Shown here piece after piece: positions 36,542 to 43,826 of a stretch of 64,000 nucleotides of DNA; position 1 is the stretch's first letter, and the number at the start of each line of letters is the position of its first letter. Location of the stretch: positions 1-64,000 of the forward strand of contig NZ_JBAJMW010000005.1 of NCBI RefSeq assembly GCF_036881825.1, written 5' to 3'. The notes under the pieces are model-generated. The model was not told where the DNA came from, made no database searches, and saw nothing but the letters and a program-made list of their open reading frames with translations. A program made the translations under genes and the position numbers. This DNA is from Tersicoccus mangrovi (lineage in GTDB: Bacteria; Actinomycetota; Actinomycetes; Actinomycetales; Micrococcaceae).

Positions 36542-37036
36542 TCAGACCGGCAGCTCGTACCGCTCGGAGACGAAGTCACTCAATTCCTCGAGCGGCACCT
36601 CACCCGTGAAGTACGAGCCGCCCTCCTGTGGTTCGACATAGGGGTGGTTGAGCAGATCGATCTGCGGATACATCCCCCGTCCGGCAGAGCCGGTAGGGGG
36701 GGACCCGCCCCGAAGATCCACCGTGCCTTCCGCGACGTAGAAGGCACTCACTTGGAACCGGTATCCGTCGAGGACAGCAGACAGGACGTGGGCGAAGTAC
36801 GCTCCCACATCCTTCGCGTCAACGTCCCGCCGCCACACCGGAAGGGCACCCACCCCCGGCGTGAACGGCTCCCATCCTGGTCCGGGAGGTTGCTCGTCGT
36901 CCCACCACAAGACGAACTGCTCCTGCCTCTTGATGCGGATCGCTCGAAATGGTTGGCCATCGAGCTCGACGAAATTGTTGGTGGTCATGGTGCCGTCTGG
37001 GAGAAAGTACCGCAGACGGCGAGCCGGTTCAGTCAC
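36542..37036 (-). CDS. Putative immunity protein, family B copy 3
   Basis: The 164-residue protein shows the family B blocks RRLRYFLPDGTMTTNNFVEL, VDAKDVGAYF, LDGYRFQVSAFYV, NHPYVEPQEGGSYFTGEVPL and EELSDFVSE. It starts 24 bases after the toxin stop and is the first gene downstream. No known domain. The direct position behind the toxin supports an antidote role, alone or together with family A copy 4. Confidence 0.8.
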   Translation of the reverse strand: MTEPARRLRYFLPDGTMTTNNFVELDGQPFRAIRIKRQEQFVLWWDDEQPPGPGWEPFTPGVGALPVWRRDVDAKDVGAYFAHVLSAVLDGYRFQVSAFYVAEGTVDLRGGSPPTGSAGRGMYPQIDLLNHPYVEPQEGGSYFTGEVPLEELSDFVSERYELPV

Positions 37037-37060
37037 AACAAGACACCCGCGTCTTCACAA

Positions 37061-39664
37061 TCATCCGACTCGTCGCCAGATCTCGGACCGGCCGTCGAAC
37101 ACGCCGACCAGTACTTCTTCTCCGGAGGCGTTGAGTTCCCACATCTCGGCCCCGTCGTTCAACCTCACCTCTTGAATCCTGGGATCGATGACGTTGTACT
37201 CGGGCATCACCCTGTGCTGCTGAACCTCGCTTCCAGCGAAGCCGTGGCCGGTGTTCGGGTACCAATCGGTATTCGTGTGCCCCGGCGCCATGATCCTTCC
37301 ATCCGTCATGCGCAGCGACCCGTCGGGCAGGAGGTCTCCCCCACCGGGCCGACTCGCCAGTTCATTGAGGAGCCGCTGATCCGGCGTGAGGACACCTCCG
37401 ACGTTGTCGGTGGTGAACCGCACGGCGTAGACGGGTCGACTGTTGTCGGGAAGGAACTTCGAGCCGGTGTAGTCAAGACGCAGGGCGTCGTGGATCTCGG
37501 CCGGCGTCGAGAGCCTGATGCTGTGACGGGCATCGGTGATGAAACCGCCGGCACTGAGTCGATACTTGTTGTTGGGGTCGAACATCTTCGGCCCGAGGTC
37601 ATGGGGCAAGACCTTCTGCAGGACGGTGGTGTCAGTGATCGGCGGAAGCGATCGACGGACTTCGAGCAGCGCCTGCAGGTCCGGCGTGGAGAGGGTCTCC
37701 ACCTGACGATCGACGACCGAGGACAGCCACCGATAGTCTTTGCCCTGGGCCTTCAACGCGGCGTCGAGATCCTTCATCGCGAGGTGATCGGACAGCTGTG
37801 CCCGCGACGTCGAGACCTCATGACGCGTCCCGTCGTGGAACACGACCTCCGTCGGGTTCCCTACCCCATCACGGATCAGGTGACCGGGCGGATCGGCCGG
37901 ACCGCTGCCCCCGCTCCCGTGCTGAGAGGTCGGATCAGACGGTTCGTGGACCTCGTTGGGCTTGCCCGCGACATCCGCGTCGTGCGGGTGGGTGCCAGCC
38001 GGGTGAGTGTCAGCGCCCGGCGTGTGCGTCTCCGCGGTCGAGGGGCCGTTCCCGTGGTCCGCGACATCGTGCGCGGCGGCCGGCTTGGCCGAGCCCTCCG
38101 GCGCTTCCGGGTGCGTCGTCGAAGCAGCCGGCTTGGCGGTGCCCGACTCCGGCGCGTCCGGGTGCGTGCCCTGCGTGACGGGCTTGCCCGTGGGCGTCCC
38201 GTCCTCGGTGCGGACGCCAAATCGCGGCTCGCCCTCCGGCACCGCCCGCGAACCGCCGCCGGACGTGCCCGGGTGCGCACCGGTCGTGCCGGTCGGCCGC
38301 GACGGGGTGTCCGCGCCCAGGTGCATCACCGTCGGACGCATGGACGCGCCGCCGGCCGCGTCCGCCAGCCCGTGACCACCGGCCGTCGCGACCCGGGGGC
38401 CGCCCAGGCCCAGCTGGTCCGCCATCGCCGCCATGCGAGTGCTGAGCGTGCTCGTGCCGCCGGAGATCTTCACCGGCAGCTCGGCGATCTTCGTGCCCGC
38501 GACCTTGATGCCGTCCGTGGCGATGGTGATGCCCTTGATCTTGAGCAGGTTCACCAGGTCCACGCCCTTGATGGTCACGTTCGCCAGGGCGGAGATCTTG
38601 GTCGCGTTCAGCACGGTCGCCATCTTCCCGCCCGCACTGGAGACCTCCGCGATCTTGCCCGCGATCGACCCGGTCTTCGCCACCGCACCGCCACCGGCGG
38701 TCAGCAGGATCGTCGCCAGGTCGAACGTCGTCTCCCCCGCCGCATAGGCCGGGTCCCGCTTCCAGTCGTCCCAGTGGATCGCGGCCTTGCCCACCGCCAA
38801 GAGCTCCTTGCCGGCCCTGTCCACCACGTCCCCGTGCCCGGTCGCCCGCAAAGCCACCTGCGCCAACGGCGTCGACACGATCGCCACGTTCAGGGCGAGC
38901 TTGCCCATGCCCTTCCACGTGGCCTTGAACGTGTCCATGTCGGTGACGTTGACCATGTTCCAGAGGCCCTTGAGCGTGCCGGTGACCCCGGACCACACAC
39001 CCTTGCCGAACGAGCACACCCCGTCCCACGCGTCCTTGTACCAGGGCTTGTCCCACTCGGTCGGCTTACCCCAGGGGATGTTCCCCTCGTTCGACGCCGC
39101 GTCCAACTGCTCGTTGGTGTAGCCGTAGGCGATCTGGCCCGCCTTCGCCCCGTCCTGCGTCACCATCACGTACGTCGGGCCACCGTAGAGCGCGTTGATG
39201 GAGTTCGCGCACGTCATCTGCGCGGTCTGCAACTCCGCATACAGCCCGTTCAGGCCGTGGATGATGTCCTGTTCCTTCTTGACCAGGCCCTCGTCGTCAT
39301 CCCAGTCATCCCGCGACCGGCCCGCGATCTCGCTCTCGAACGACGCCGCGTCCGCCTTGATCCCGGCCAGCTTGGTCCTGATCGTGTCCACATCATCGGC
39401 GAACCCGTCCGTCGCGGTCTTGACCGTCCCGATGTCGGTGACCAGGTCCTCCGCCGCCGTCGTGACCGGCCCGAACGCCGAGAACACCACCTCATCCCCC
39501 GGCGCCGAATACACACCCTTGCCCTGCAACTTCGCCCACGACGTGGACGTCGACGACGCCTTCGACGAGAACGAGGCCGCCTTCGTCTTCAGCGTGGTCC
39601 CCGCCGTGCGGATCGTCTCCGGGTCCGGCAGATTCTTCTCGAACGCCCCGATGTCGTAACTCAC
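37061..39664 (-). CDS. T7SS-secreted polymorphic toxin with an unrecognised C-terminal domain
   Basis: The GTG at 39662-39664 is preceded by GGGGGAG. The 867-residue protein has an N-terminal helical ESX/LXG-like region (1-160) with a W-x-x-L...YSAPGDE element near 43-58, then a long conserved middle part to about 403. A His/Pro/Gly/Thr-rich linker (about 440-600) leads to a pretoxin region and a C-terminal domain (about 678-867). The first 403 codons are almost identical to those of the toxin at 43804-46323; the C-terminus is unrelated. The C-terminal domain has TTVLQKVLPHDLG, RLSAGGFITDA, STPAEIHDALRLDYTGS and DGAEMWELNASGEEVL. I do not know its activity. A deeply diverged nucleotide-acting fold is possible but not shown. 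Confidence 0.85.
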   Translation of the reverse strand: MSYDIGAFEKNLPDPETIRTAGTTLKTKAASFSSKASSTSTSWAKLQGKGVYSAPGDEVVFSAFGPVTTAAEDLVTDIGTVKTATDGFADDVDTIRTKLAGIKADAASFESEIAGRSRDDWDDDEGLVKKEQDIIHGLNGLYAELQTAQMTCANSINALYGGPTYVMVTQDGAKAGQIAYGYTNEQLDAASNEGNIPWGKPTEWDKPWYKDAWDGVCSFGKGVWSGVTGTLKGLWNMVNVTDMDTFKATWKGMGKLALNVAIVSTPLAQVALRATGHGDVVDRAGKELLAVGKAAIHWDDWKRDPAYAAGETTFDLATILLTAGGGAVAKTGSIAGKIAEVSSAGGKMATVLNATKISALANVTIKGVDLVNLLKIKGITIATDGIKVAGTKIAELPVKISGGTSTLSTRMAAMADQLGLGGPRVATAGGHGLADAAGGASMRPTVMHLGADTPSRPTGTTGAHPGTSGGGSRAVPEGEPRFGVRTEDGTPTGKPVTQGTHPDAPESGTAKPAASTTHPEAPEGSAKPAAAHDVADHGNGPSTAETHTPGADTHPAGTHPHDADVAGKPNEVHEPSDPTSQHGSGGSGPADPPGHLIRDGVGNPTEVVFHDGTRHEVSTSRAQLSDHLAMKDLDAALKAQGKDYRWLSSVVDRQVETLSTPDLQALLEVRRSLPPITDTTVLQKVLPHDLGPKMFDPNNKYRLSAGGFITDARHSIRLSTPAEIHDALRLDYTGSKFLPDNSRPVYAVRFTTDNVGGVLTPDQRLLNELASRPGGGDLLPDGSLRMTDGRIMAPGHTNTDWYPNTGHGFAGSEVQQHRVMPEYNVIDPRIQEVRLNDGAEMWELNASGEEVLVGVFDGRSEIWRRVG
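38456..39664 (-). repeat. 1209-bp duplicated toxin 5' module, copy 1
   Basis: This segment and 45115-46323 have the same length (1209 bases, 403 codons) and near-identical sequence, mostly with silent changes, beginning at the GTG of each toxin. Beyond it the two genes diverge. It is the shared delivery module of the two polymorphic toxins. Confidence 0.85.
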
Positions 39665-39767
39665 GAGTACTCCCCCGTCGCTCGTCGATCACGTGTCGCG
39701 CATCTCTCGGTCGCTCTCGATTGTGCCATGCAGCCCGCTCACATCGTCCGTCCAGCCTGCTGGGCCG

Positions 39768-39832
39768 TTGTTCCGTCCTGCCTGCGTCGTTGTCGCGGAC
39801 CTTTTTCCGCAACCAGTCCGGCATGTGGTCGT
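39768..39832 (-). pseudogene. 3' remnant of a YezG-like immunity gene
   Basis: On the minus strand this reads HMPDWLRKKVRDNDAGRTEQ, the closing block of the YezG-like family (compare HMPEWLQQKVRDHEAGKTE). Nothing upstream of it matches. The rest of the 344-base gap 39665-40008 holds only the toxin start region and the upstream region of the plus-strand gene. Confidence 0.7.
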
Positions 39833-39879
39833 CGCCGTTATTCCTCCCAACACCCATCGACCCGTTGGCGTCCACCTTC

Positions 39880-41085
39880 TCAGGATGACGACGACGGCCC
39901 GGCTCCGTTCGGGTCTCGCCGCGCCTGGGGGCCGTCCGGTTTCCTCGCGAGACCGGGGCCACCGCGCCTACCATCGTCGGCGAGCCGTTCCGATGGAGAG
40001 GACAGGACATGGACCCCGCGGTGACCTTCGAGAAGGAGGACGGGCTGTGGGCCCAGTTCCCCTACTCGCCCTACGTCCCCGCAGGCATTCCCTCGACAGC
40101 CGATCCGGGCGACCGCCGCGTGGTGGGGCGCACCTCCGACGGCGCCGTCGTGTGCGTCACCGACTTCCCGCGCTACTTCAGCCTCGACGACAGCCCCAGC
40201 GCGTTGAACCACCCCCTGCAGTTCTTCCCCACCGCCCGCACGTATCTGGACTGGCTCGCCGAGACGTGCCGACGCACGCGGTTCCCCGCCGGGCTCGATA
40301 GCGCGGATCCGGCGCGCCGCTTCGATCTGGCCCTCCAGGCGATGCTCTTCGGGCTGGAATGTGATCTGGACGGACTGATCCAGGTGCACCCGCTGGCCGT
40401 CGTGCCCTTCGGTATTCCTCGGCGCAAGGAGGAGTTCGCCTTCCGGCCGGTCGACGTCGACACCTGGGAGGTGCTCGACGCCGACGGACGCGTGCTGTCC
40501 CCGGAAGAACGAGAAGCGGTCCTCGACCGCGGTCTGTGGGACGTCGCGTCCGGCGGGAATCTCCGCTTCATCACCGAGGAGTTGGGCCAGAGCTGATCGG
40601 GCGTGAGGGCGGCGCTGTTCCGTCCTGCCTGCGGCGTCGTCACGGACCTTCCGCTTCAGCCACTCCGGCATGTGCGCGTCGTCCCTCGGGTACGTCTCCA
40701 GGTCGGTGACGTAGGTCTTCGGATCAACCGGAAAGTCCCAGTAGGGCTCGTCATCATCGTTGTACTGAGCGTCGAGCTTCCGCCGACTCGTGACCGTCAC
40801 CACCGCGCCGAACCACGTACCGGGGCCCTGCCGGTACATGACGTCCCGCAACTCCGACGAAAGGACCGTCACCTCATCGTCCACGAGAAGCGACTCCCGA
40901 CGGCCGTCCTCCGACGTGGCTACCAACGTCTCCCGGTAGAAGGACAGGGTCTTCGAGGTTGTGTACGTGACGACGTCAAAACCGTCGGGGATGAGCGCGT
41001 GAAGCTGCCGCCCGAGATGCATCAACCGCTCTGGAACATCGGCAGGGTTCCGCTCGGTGCTGTCATGTGAAGTTCTGGAAACCAC
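39880..41085 (-). CDS. YezG/DUF600-like immunity gene whose stop codon is lost
   Basis: Residues 1-155 (about 40620-41085) are a nearly identical copy of the immunity protein at 43356-43826: MHLGRQLHALIPDGFDV, RDVMYRQGPGTWFGAVVTV, YNDDDEPYWDFPVDP and HMPEWLKRKVRD. Where the other copies end ACG GAA TAG, this one has ACG GAA CAG, so the frame runs on to 39880, giving 401 residues. The extra 245 residues are antisense to a gene with a good ribosome-binding site and are probably not meaningful. The GTG start lies within the end of the decayed toxin at 41063. Confidence 0.5.
   Translation of the reverse strand: MVSRTSHDSTERNPADVPERLMHLGRQLHALIPDGFDVVTYTTSKTLSFYRETLVATSEDGRRESLLVDDEVTVLSSELRDVMYRQGPGTWFGAVVTVTSRRKLDAQYNDDDEPYWDFPVDPKTYVTDLETYPRDDAHMPEWLKRKVRDDAAGRTEQRRPHARSALAQLLGDEAEIPAGRDVPQTAVEDRFSFFRGQHASVGVEHLPGVDVDRPEGELLLAPRNTEGHDGQRVHLDQSVQITFQPEEHRLEGQIEAARRIRAIEPGGEPRASARLGEPVQIRAGGGEELQGVVQRAGAVVEAEVAREVGDAHDGAVGGAPHHAAVARIGCRGNACGDVGRVGELGPQPVLLLEGHRGVHVLSSPSERLADDGRRGGPGLARKPDGPQARRDPNGAGPSSSS
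40009..40596 (+). CDS. Hypothetical protein on the opposite strand inside the toxin island
   Basis: The 195-residue protein has GGAGAGG before its ATG and normal G/C-rich third positions, so I regard it as real. It is soluble, with TDFPRYFSLDDSPSALNHPL, FFPTARTYLDWLAETCRR and DVDTWEVLDADGRVLS as visible blocks. I do not recognise a family. A SUKH- or other immunity-type fold is possible from the context but not shown. It is the only plus-strand gene in the island and is bracketed by two copies of the YezG 3' end (39768-39832 and about 40613-40680), as if inserted into or between such genes. Confidence 0.7.
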   Translation: MDPAVTFEKEDGLWAQFPYSPYVPAGIPSTADPGDRRVVGRTSDGAVVCVTDFPRYFSLDDSPSALNHPLQFFPTARTYLDWLAETCRRTRFPAGLDSADPARRFDLALQAMLFGLECDLDGLIQVHPLAVVPFGIPRRKEEFAFRPVDVDTWEVLDADGRVLSPEEREAVLDRGLWDVASGGNLRFITEELGQS

Positions 41086-41950
41086 TCTTGATCCAGACCC
41101 CGCCGTTCAGGCGATAATACGCATCGATCCTTTCGGGCACCGAATTCACCGAGGATATGTCGGCACGACTCTCAGATCCACGGAAGAATTGCCTTCGAGT
41201 TCGAGCAATTCCTTCAAGCCCTTTTCCAGATCACCGTAATTGTGGCCGGAGCTGACCTCTCGGAACATCGCGACGAGGTTGATGTCCACTGTCCCCGCCA
41301 CCGAACATCTTGGCGAGAAGGTGTCCGCCTCATAGCCGACGCCGCCTTCCTTGCCCACCCGCGCGGTGGTGTGCTTCGACCGGTAGGCATCGCCGCGCAA
41401 CAGGTCGTCGACGTGAGCGACGACGGTTCTCGACGAACTGTCGGTCTGGAAGACGTGGTTGTCGCCGACGACGTACGTGGTGTCGGGCGCCGGTCTCATC
41501 AGGTCCGGATTGAGGTGTCCCTTGGTTCCGTACTCGGTCTCGACGTAGTGAATGCGGCCTTCGGCGTTCGTGTAGTACGTCCCACGGCCCGGCACCTCGT
41601 ATGCCGTCGAGGGCTGCAGAATTCTGTCGGTTCCAAAGGGCTGCTCTAGCCTTCGGGAGGTCGACATCCGGGACCTGGACGGTGTGCTGCACCTCCGCCC
41701 GCGCGGATACCTCTCCGTCCGGCAGGACGGGCAGGCTCCGCGCCGTCGCGCGAAGCCGGGTGCTCACCGCTGGCGCTGAAGCCGCTCCACCTGTCGAGCG
41801 CGGATCCCGATCCGGGGCTCGCACTCAGGCAGCGCCCGAGTGCCGGTCCAATCGGTACTCGTGCCCCGGGTGGGAACCGGTCGGTCCGGTCCCCCGACTC
41901 CGGGCCAGGCCGTGCGCGCCCAGGCGCACCACCGACGCACGACGAACACG
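41063..41950 (-). pseudogene. Decayed nuclease-toxin C-terminus
   Basis: The segment aligns with the last 200 residues and part of the linker of the toxin at 43804. A piece of 173 codons (41146-41667) is still open and reads QPFGTDRILQPSTAYEVPGR and GTKGHLNPDLM. Two compensating frameshifts replace GYEGGHLIAKMFGGGTEDI by GYEADTFSPRCSVAGTVDI, removing the catalytic His. A one-base deletion near 41150 shifts the tail out of frame, and another shift near 41650 breaks the 5' side. The ancestral stop is the TGA at 41063. No 5' delivery module is present. Confidence 0.85.
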
Positions 41951-42045
41951 ATGAGATCCAGGAGCGCAACCTCTGGGATCTCCTACGACGACGGATAGCT
42001 GAGCACCATCACCGGAATCCCCACGAACGACCGATAGCTAGCGAG

Positions 42046-42510
42046 TCACTCCGTCTTGCCCGCCTCGTGGTCGCGGACCTTCTGCCGCAACCACTCCGGC
42101 ACGTGTGCATCATCGCGTGGGAAAGCCTGGAGGTCAGTGGCGTAGATCTGAGGGTCCGGAGGGAAGTCCCAACCAGGCTCATCGTCGTAGTTGTAGGACG
42201 CGTCTGCCTTCCCCTCCGCAGTCACAGTGAAACGAGCGCTGAACCAGGTGCCCGCCCCGTCGCGGTACATCAACTGACGAAGCTCGCCAATAGCATCTGA
42301 GAGCTCCCGGTCACCGCGTATCGATTGCTCGATTCCGTTCCCCATGACGGCGATGACCTGACGAGATCCCAGTGCGACCGTTCGACTCGTTGAACATGAC
42401 ACACTCGTAGCTCCTACGGGCAAAAGCGCATGAAGACAACGAGCGACGTTGACGAAGGCGTCTTGCTCCGTCAAGTCTTCGCGAGTGTCGTCTGCGCCCG
42501 ACGCATCCAC
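42046..42510 (-). CDS. YezG/DUF600-like immunity protein
   Basis: The GTG at 42508-42510 gives 154 residues. Shared blocks are ARCLHALLPVGA, RQLMYRDGAGTWFSARFTVT, YNYDDEPGWDFPPDPQIYAT and VPEWLRQKVRDHEAGKTE. YezG/DUF600 proteins neutralise LXG-type nuclease toxins in Firmicutes, so the same role is likely. Its last 90 bases are nearly identical to those of the next copy upstream, while the N-terminal part is quite different. It starts 1 base after the stop of that copy and has no intact toxin of its own. Confidence 0.8.
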   Translation of the reverse strand: MDASGADDTREDLTEQDAFVNVARCLHALLPVGATSVSCSTSRTVALGSRQVIAVMGNGIEQSIRGDRELSDAIGELRQLMYRDGAGTWFSARFTVTAEGKADASYNYDDEPGWDFPPDPQIYATDLQAFPRDDAHVPEWLRQKVRDHEAGKTE

Positions 42511-42511
42511 G

Positions 42512-42952
42512 CTATTCCGTCTTCCCTGCCTCGTGGTCGCGGACCTTCTGCCGCAACCACTCCGGCACGTGTGCATCATCGCGTGGGAAAGCCTGGAGGT
42601 CAGTGGCATAGATTTGCGGGTCCACCGGGAAAGGCCACGTCGGCTCGTCGTCGTAGTCGTAGGATGCGTCGGCCTTCCCGGCCGCGGTCACCGTCAGTGC
42701 GGCGCTGAACCACGTTCCGGATCCGGGATTGTACATCGCGGCTCTAAGGTCGTCGACTGCGTCGTCGACCTCATCACTGCCTTGAAGCGACTGTCTGTTG
42801 CCTTCCTGATCCTCAGCGGTGATGACCGAGGTTTGAACAGCGTGTGTTGCCGACACCCTCATGTCGATCTTCTCGGATGCCGGTGGGATCAAGGCGTGAA
42901 GTTGTCTTGCAACGGCGATGAACTTTTCCTGCTCCCCTGACCCATCAGACAT
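42512..42952 (-). CDS. YezG/DUF600-like immunity protein
   Basis: The ATG at 42950-42952 gives 146 residues starting MSDGSGEQEKFIAVARQLHA, followed by RAAMYNPGSGTWFSAALTVT, YDYDDEPTWPFPVDPQIYA and the family's closing block. The start codon lies within the stop of the decayed nuclease tail at 42945-43206, the same arrangement as the intact toxin/immunity pair. It is probably the surviving antidote of a lost toxin variant. The upstream frame to 43027 belongs to that tail. Confidence 0.8.
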   Translation of the reverse strand: MSDGSGEQEKFIAVARQLHALIPPASEKIDMRVSATHAVQTSVITAEDQEGNRQSLQGSDEVDDAVDDLRAAMYNPGSGTWFSAALTVTAAGKADASYDYDDEPTWPFPVDPQIYATDLQAFPRDDAHVPEWLRQKVRDHEAGKTE

Positions 42953-43206
42953 TTTTGAACCTGGCACGCTGCCACTCCCTTCCGTTGATCCGATACCCCG
43001 CTCGAATGAGCTGCGGAACGTCTCCATCTCCGCTGAAACGCGGCCGAACGTTGATTTCGATCGTTGGTTTGGAGGTCTCGTCCAGGAGTCGCCTCAAGTC
43101 TCCTTCGAGGTTACCGAAGCTGTGGCCGCTACCCGGTTGACCTCACGGAGCATGGCCACGAGGTCGATGTCCTCAGTACCGCCACCGAATGCCTTACCCA
43201 GCAGAG
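42945..43206 (-). pseudogene. 3' remnant of another nuclease toxin
   Basis: Read with one frame change, the minus strand gives AFGGGTEDIDLVAMLREVNR and then SGHSFGNLEGDLRRLLDE, ending GREWQRARFKNV and TGA at 42945. This matches the last part of the nuclease domain at 43804 (FGGGTEDINLVAMLREINR...). The catalytic His segment and everything upstream are missing. It is a variant distinct from both other nuclease tails. Confidence 0.75.
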
Positions 43207-43239
43207 GATGAGTTGGGCAAGAACTGATCGTGCGGGAGT

Positions 43240-43352
43240 GCCGCGCTCTGCCGGCCCGGTGGTCACGGATCTTCTGTCACCACCACCCGGCATGTGCGCG
43301 TCACGCTCGAGAATTTGTCGAGGTCGGACACATAAACCTGGCGGTCCGGCGG
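43240..43352 (-). pseudogene. Remnant of a YezG-like immunity gene
   Basis: Just after the stop of the intact immunity gene the minus strand reads PDRQVYVSDLDKF, then a damaged match to the closing block of the family (CGCACATGCCGG is kept), with an in-frame TGA. It corresponds to PQIYATDLQAF...HVPEWL. Only about 110 bases remain. Confidence 0.6.
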
Positions 43353-43355
43353 TTG

Positions 43356-43826
43356 CTATTCGGTCTTGCCCGCCTCGTGATCGCGGACCTTTTGTTGCAA
43401 CCACTCCGGCATGTGCGCGTCGTCCCTCGGATACGTCTCCAGGTCCGTGACGTAGGTCTTCGGATCAACCGGAAAGTCCCAATAAGGCTCGTCATCATAG
43501 TTGTACTGGGCGTCGAGCTTCCCCCGACTCGTGACCGTCACCACCGCGCCGAACCACGTACCGGGGCCCTGCCGATACATGACGTCCCGCAACTCCGACG
43601 AAAGGACCGTCACCTCATCGTCCACGAGAAGCGACTCCCGACGCCCGTCCTCCGACGTGGCTACCAACGTCTCCCGGTAGAAGGACAGGGTCTTCGAGGT
43701 CGTGTACGTGATGACGTCAAAACCGTCGGGGATGAGCGCGTGAAGCTGCCGCCCGAGATGCATCAACCGCTCTTGAATATCAGCGGGGTTTCGCTCAGCG
43801 CCATCACTTGAAGTTCTGGAAACCAC
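43356..43826 (-). CDS. YezG/DUF600-like immunity protein of the nuclease toxin
   Basis: The 156-residue protein has MHLGRQLHALIPDGFDVITY, RDVMYRQGPGTWFGAVVTV, YNYDDEPYWDFPVDPKTYV and HMPEWLQQKVRDHEAGKTE. The likely GTG start at 43824-43826 lies 23 bases inside the toxin gene, so toxin and antidote are translationally coupled. An ATG at 43763 is the next in-frame option. The family is known as the partner of LXG nuclease toxins (YeeF/YezG type), so it should bind and block the endonuclease domain of the toxin at 43804. Confidence 0.85.
   Translation of the reverse strand: MVSRTSSDGAERNPADIQERLMHLGRQLHALIPDGFDVITYTTSKTLSFYRETLVATSEDGRRESLLVDDEVTVLSSELRDVMYRQGPGTWFGAVVTVTSRGKLDAQYNYDDEPYWDFPVDPKTYVTDLETYPRDDAHMPEWLQQKVRDHEAGKTE

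Noticed and set aside
36365..40024. 1219-codon plus-strand frame opposite the 867-aa toxin
   Set aside because: No domain and Arg/His-rich noise; it crosses several genes with overlapping starts on the minus strand.
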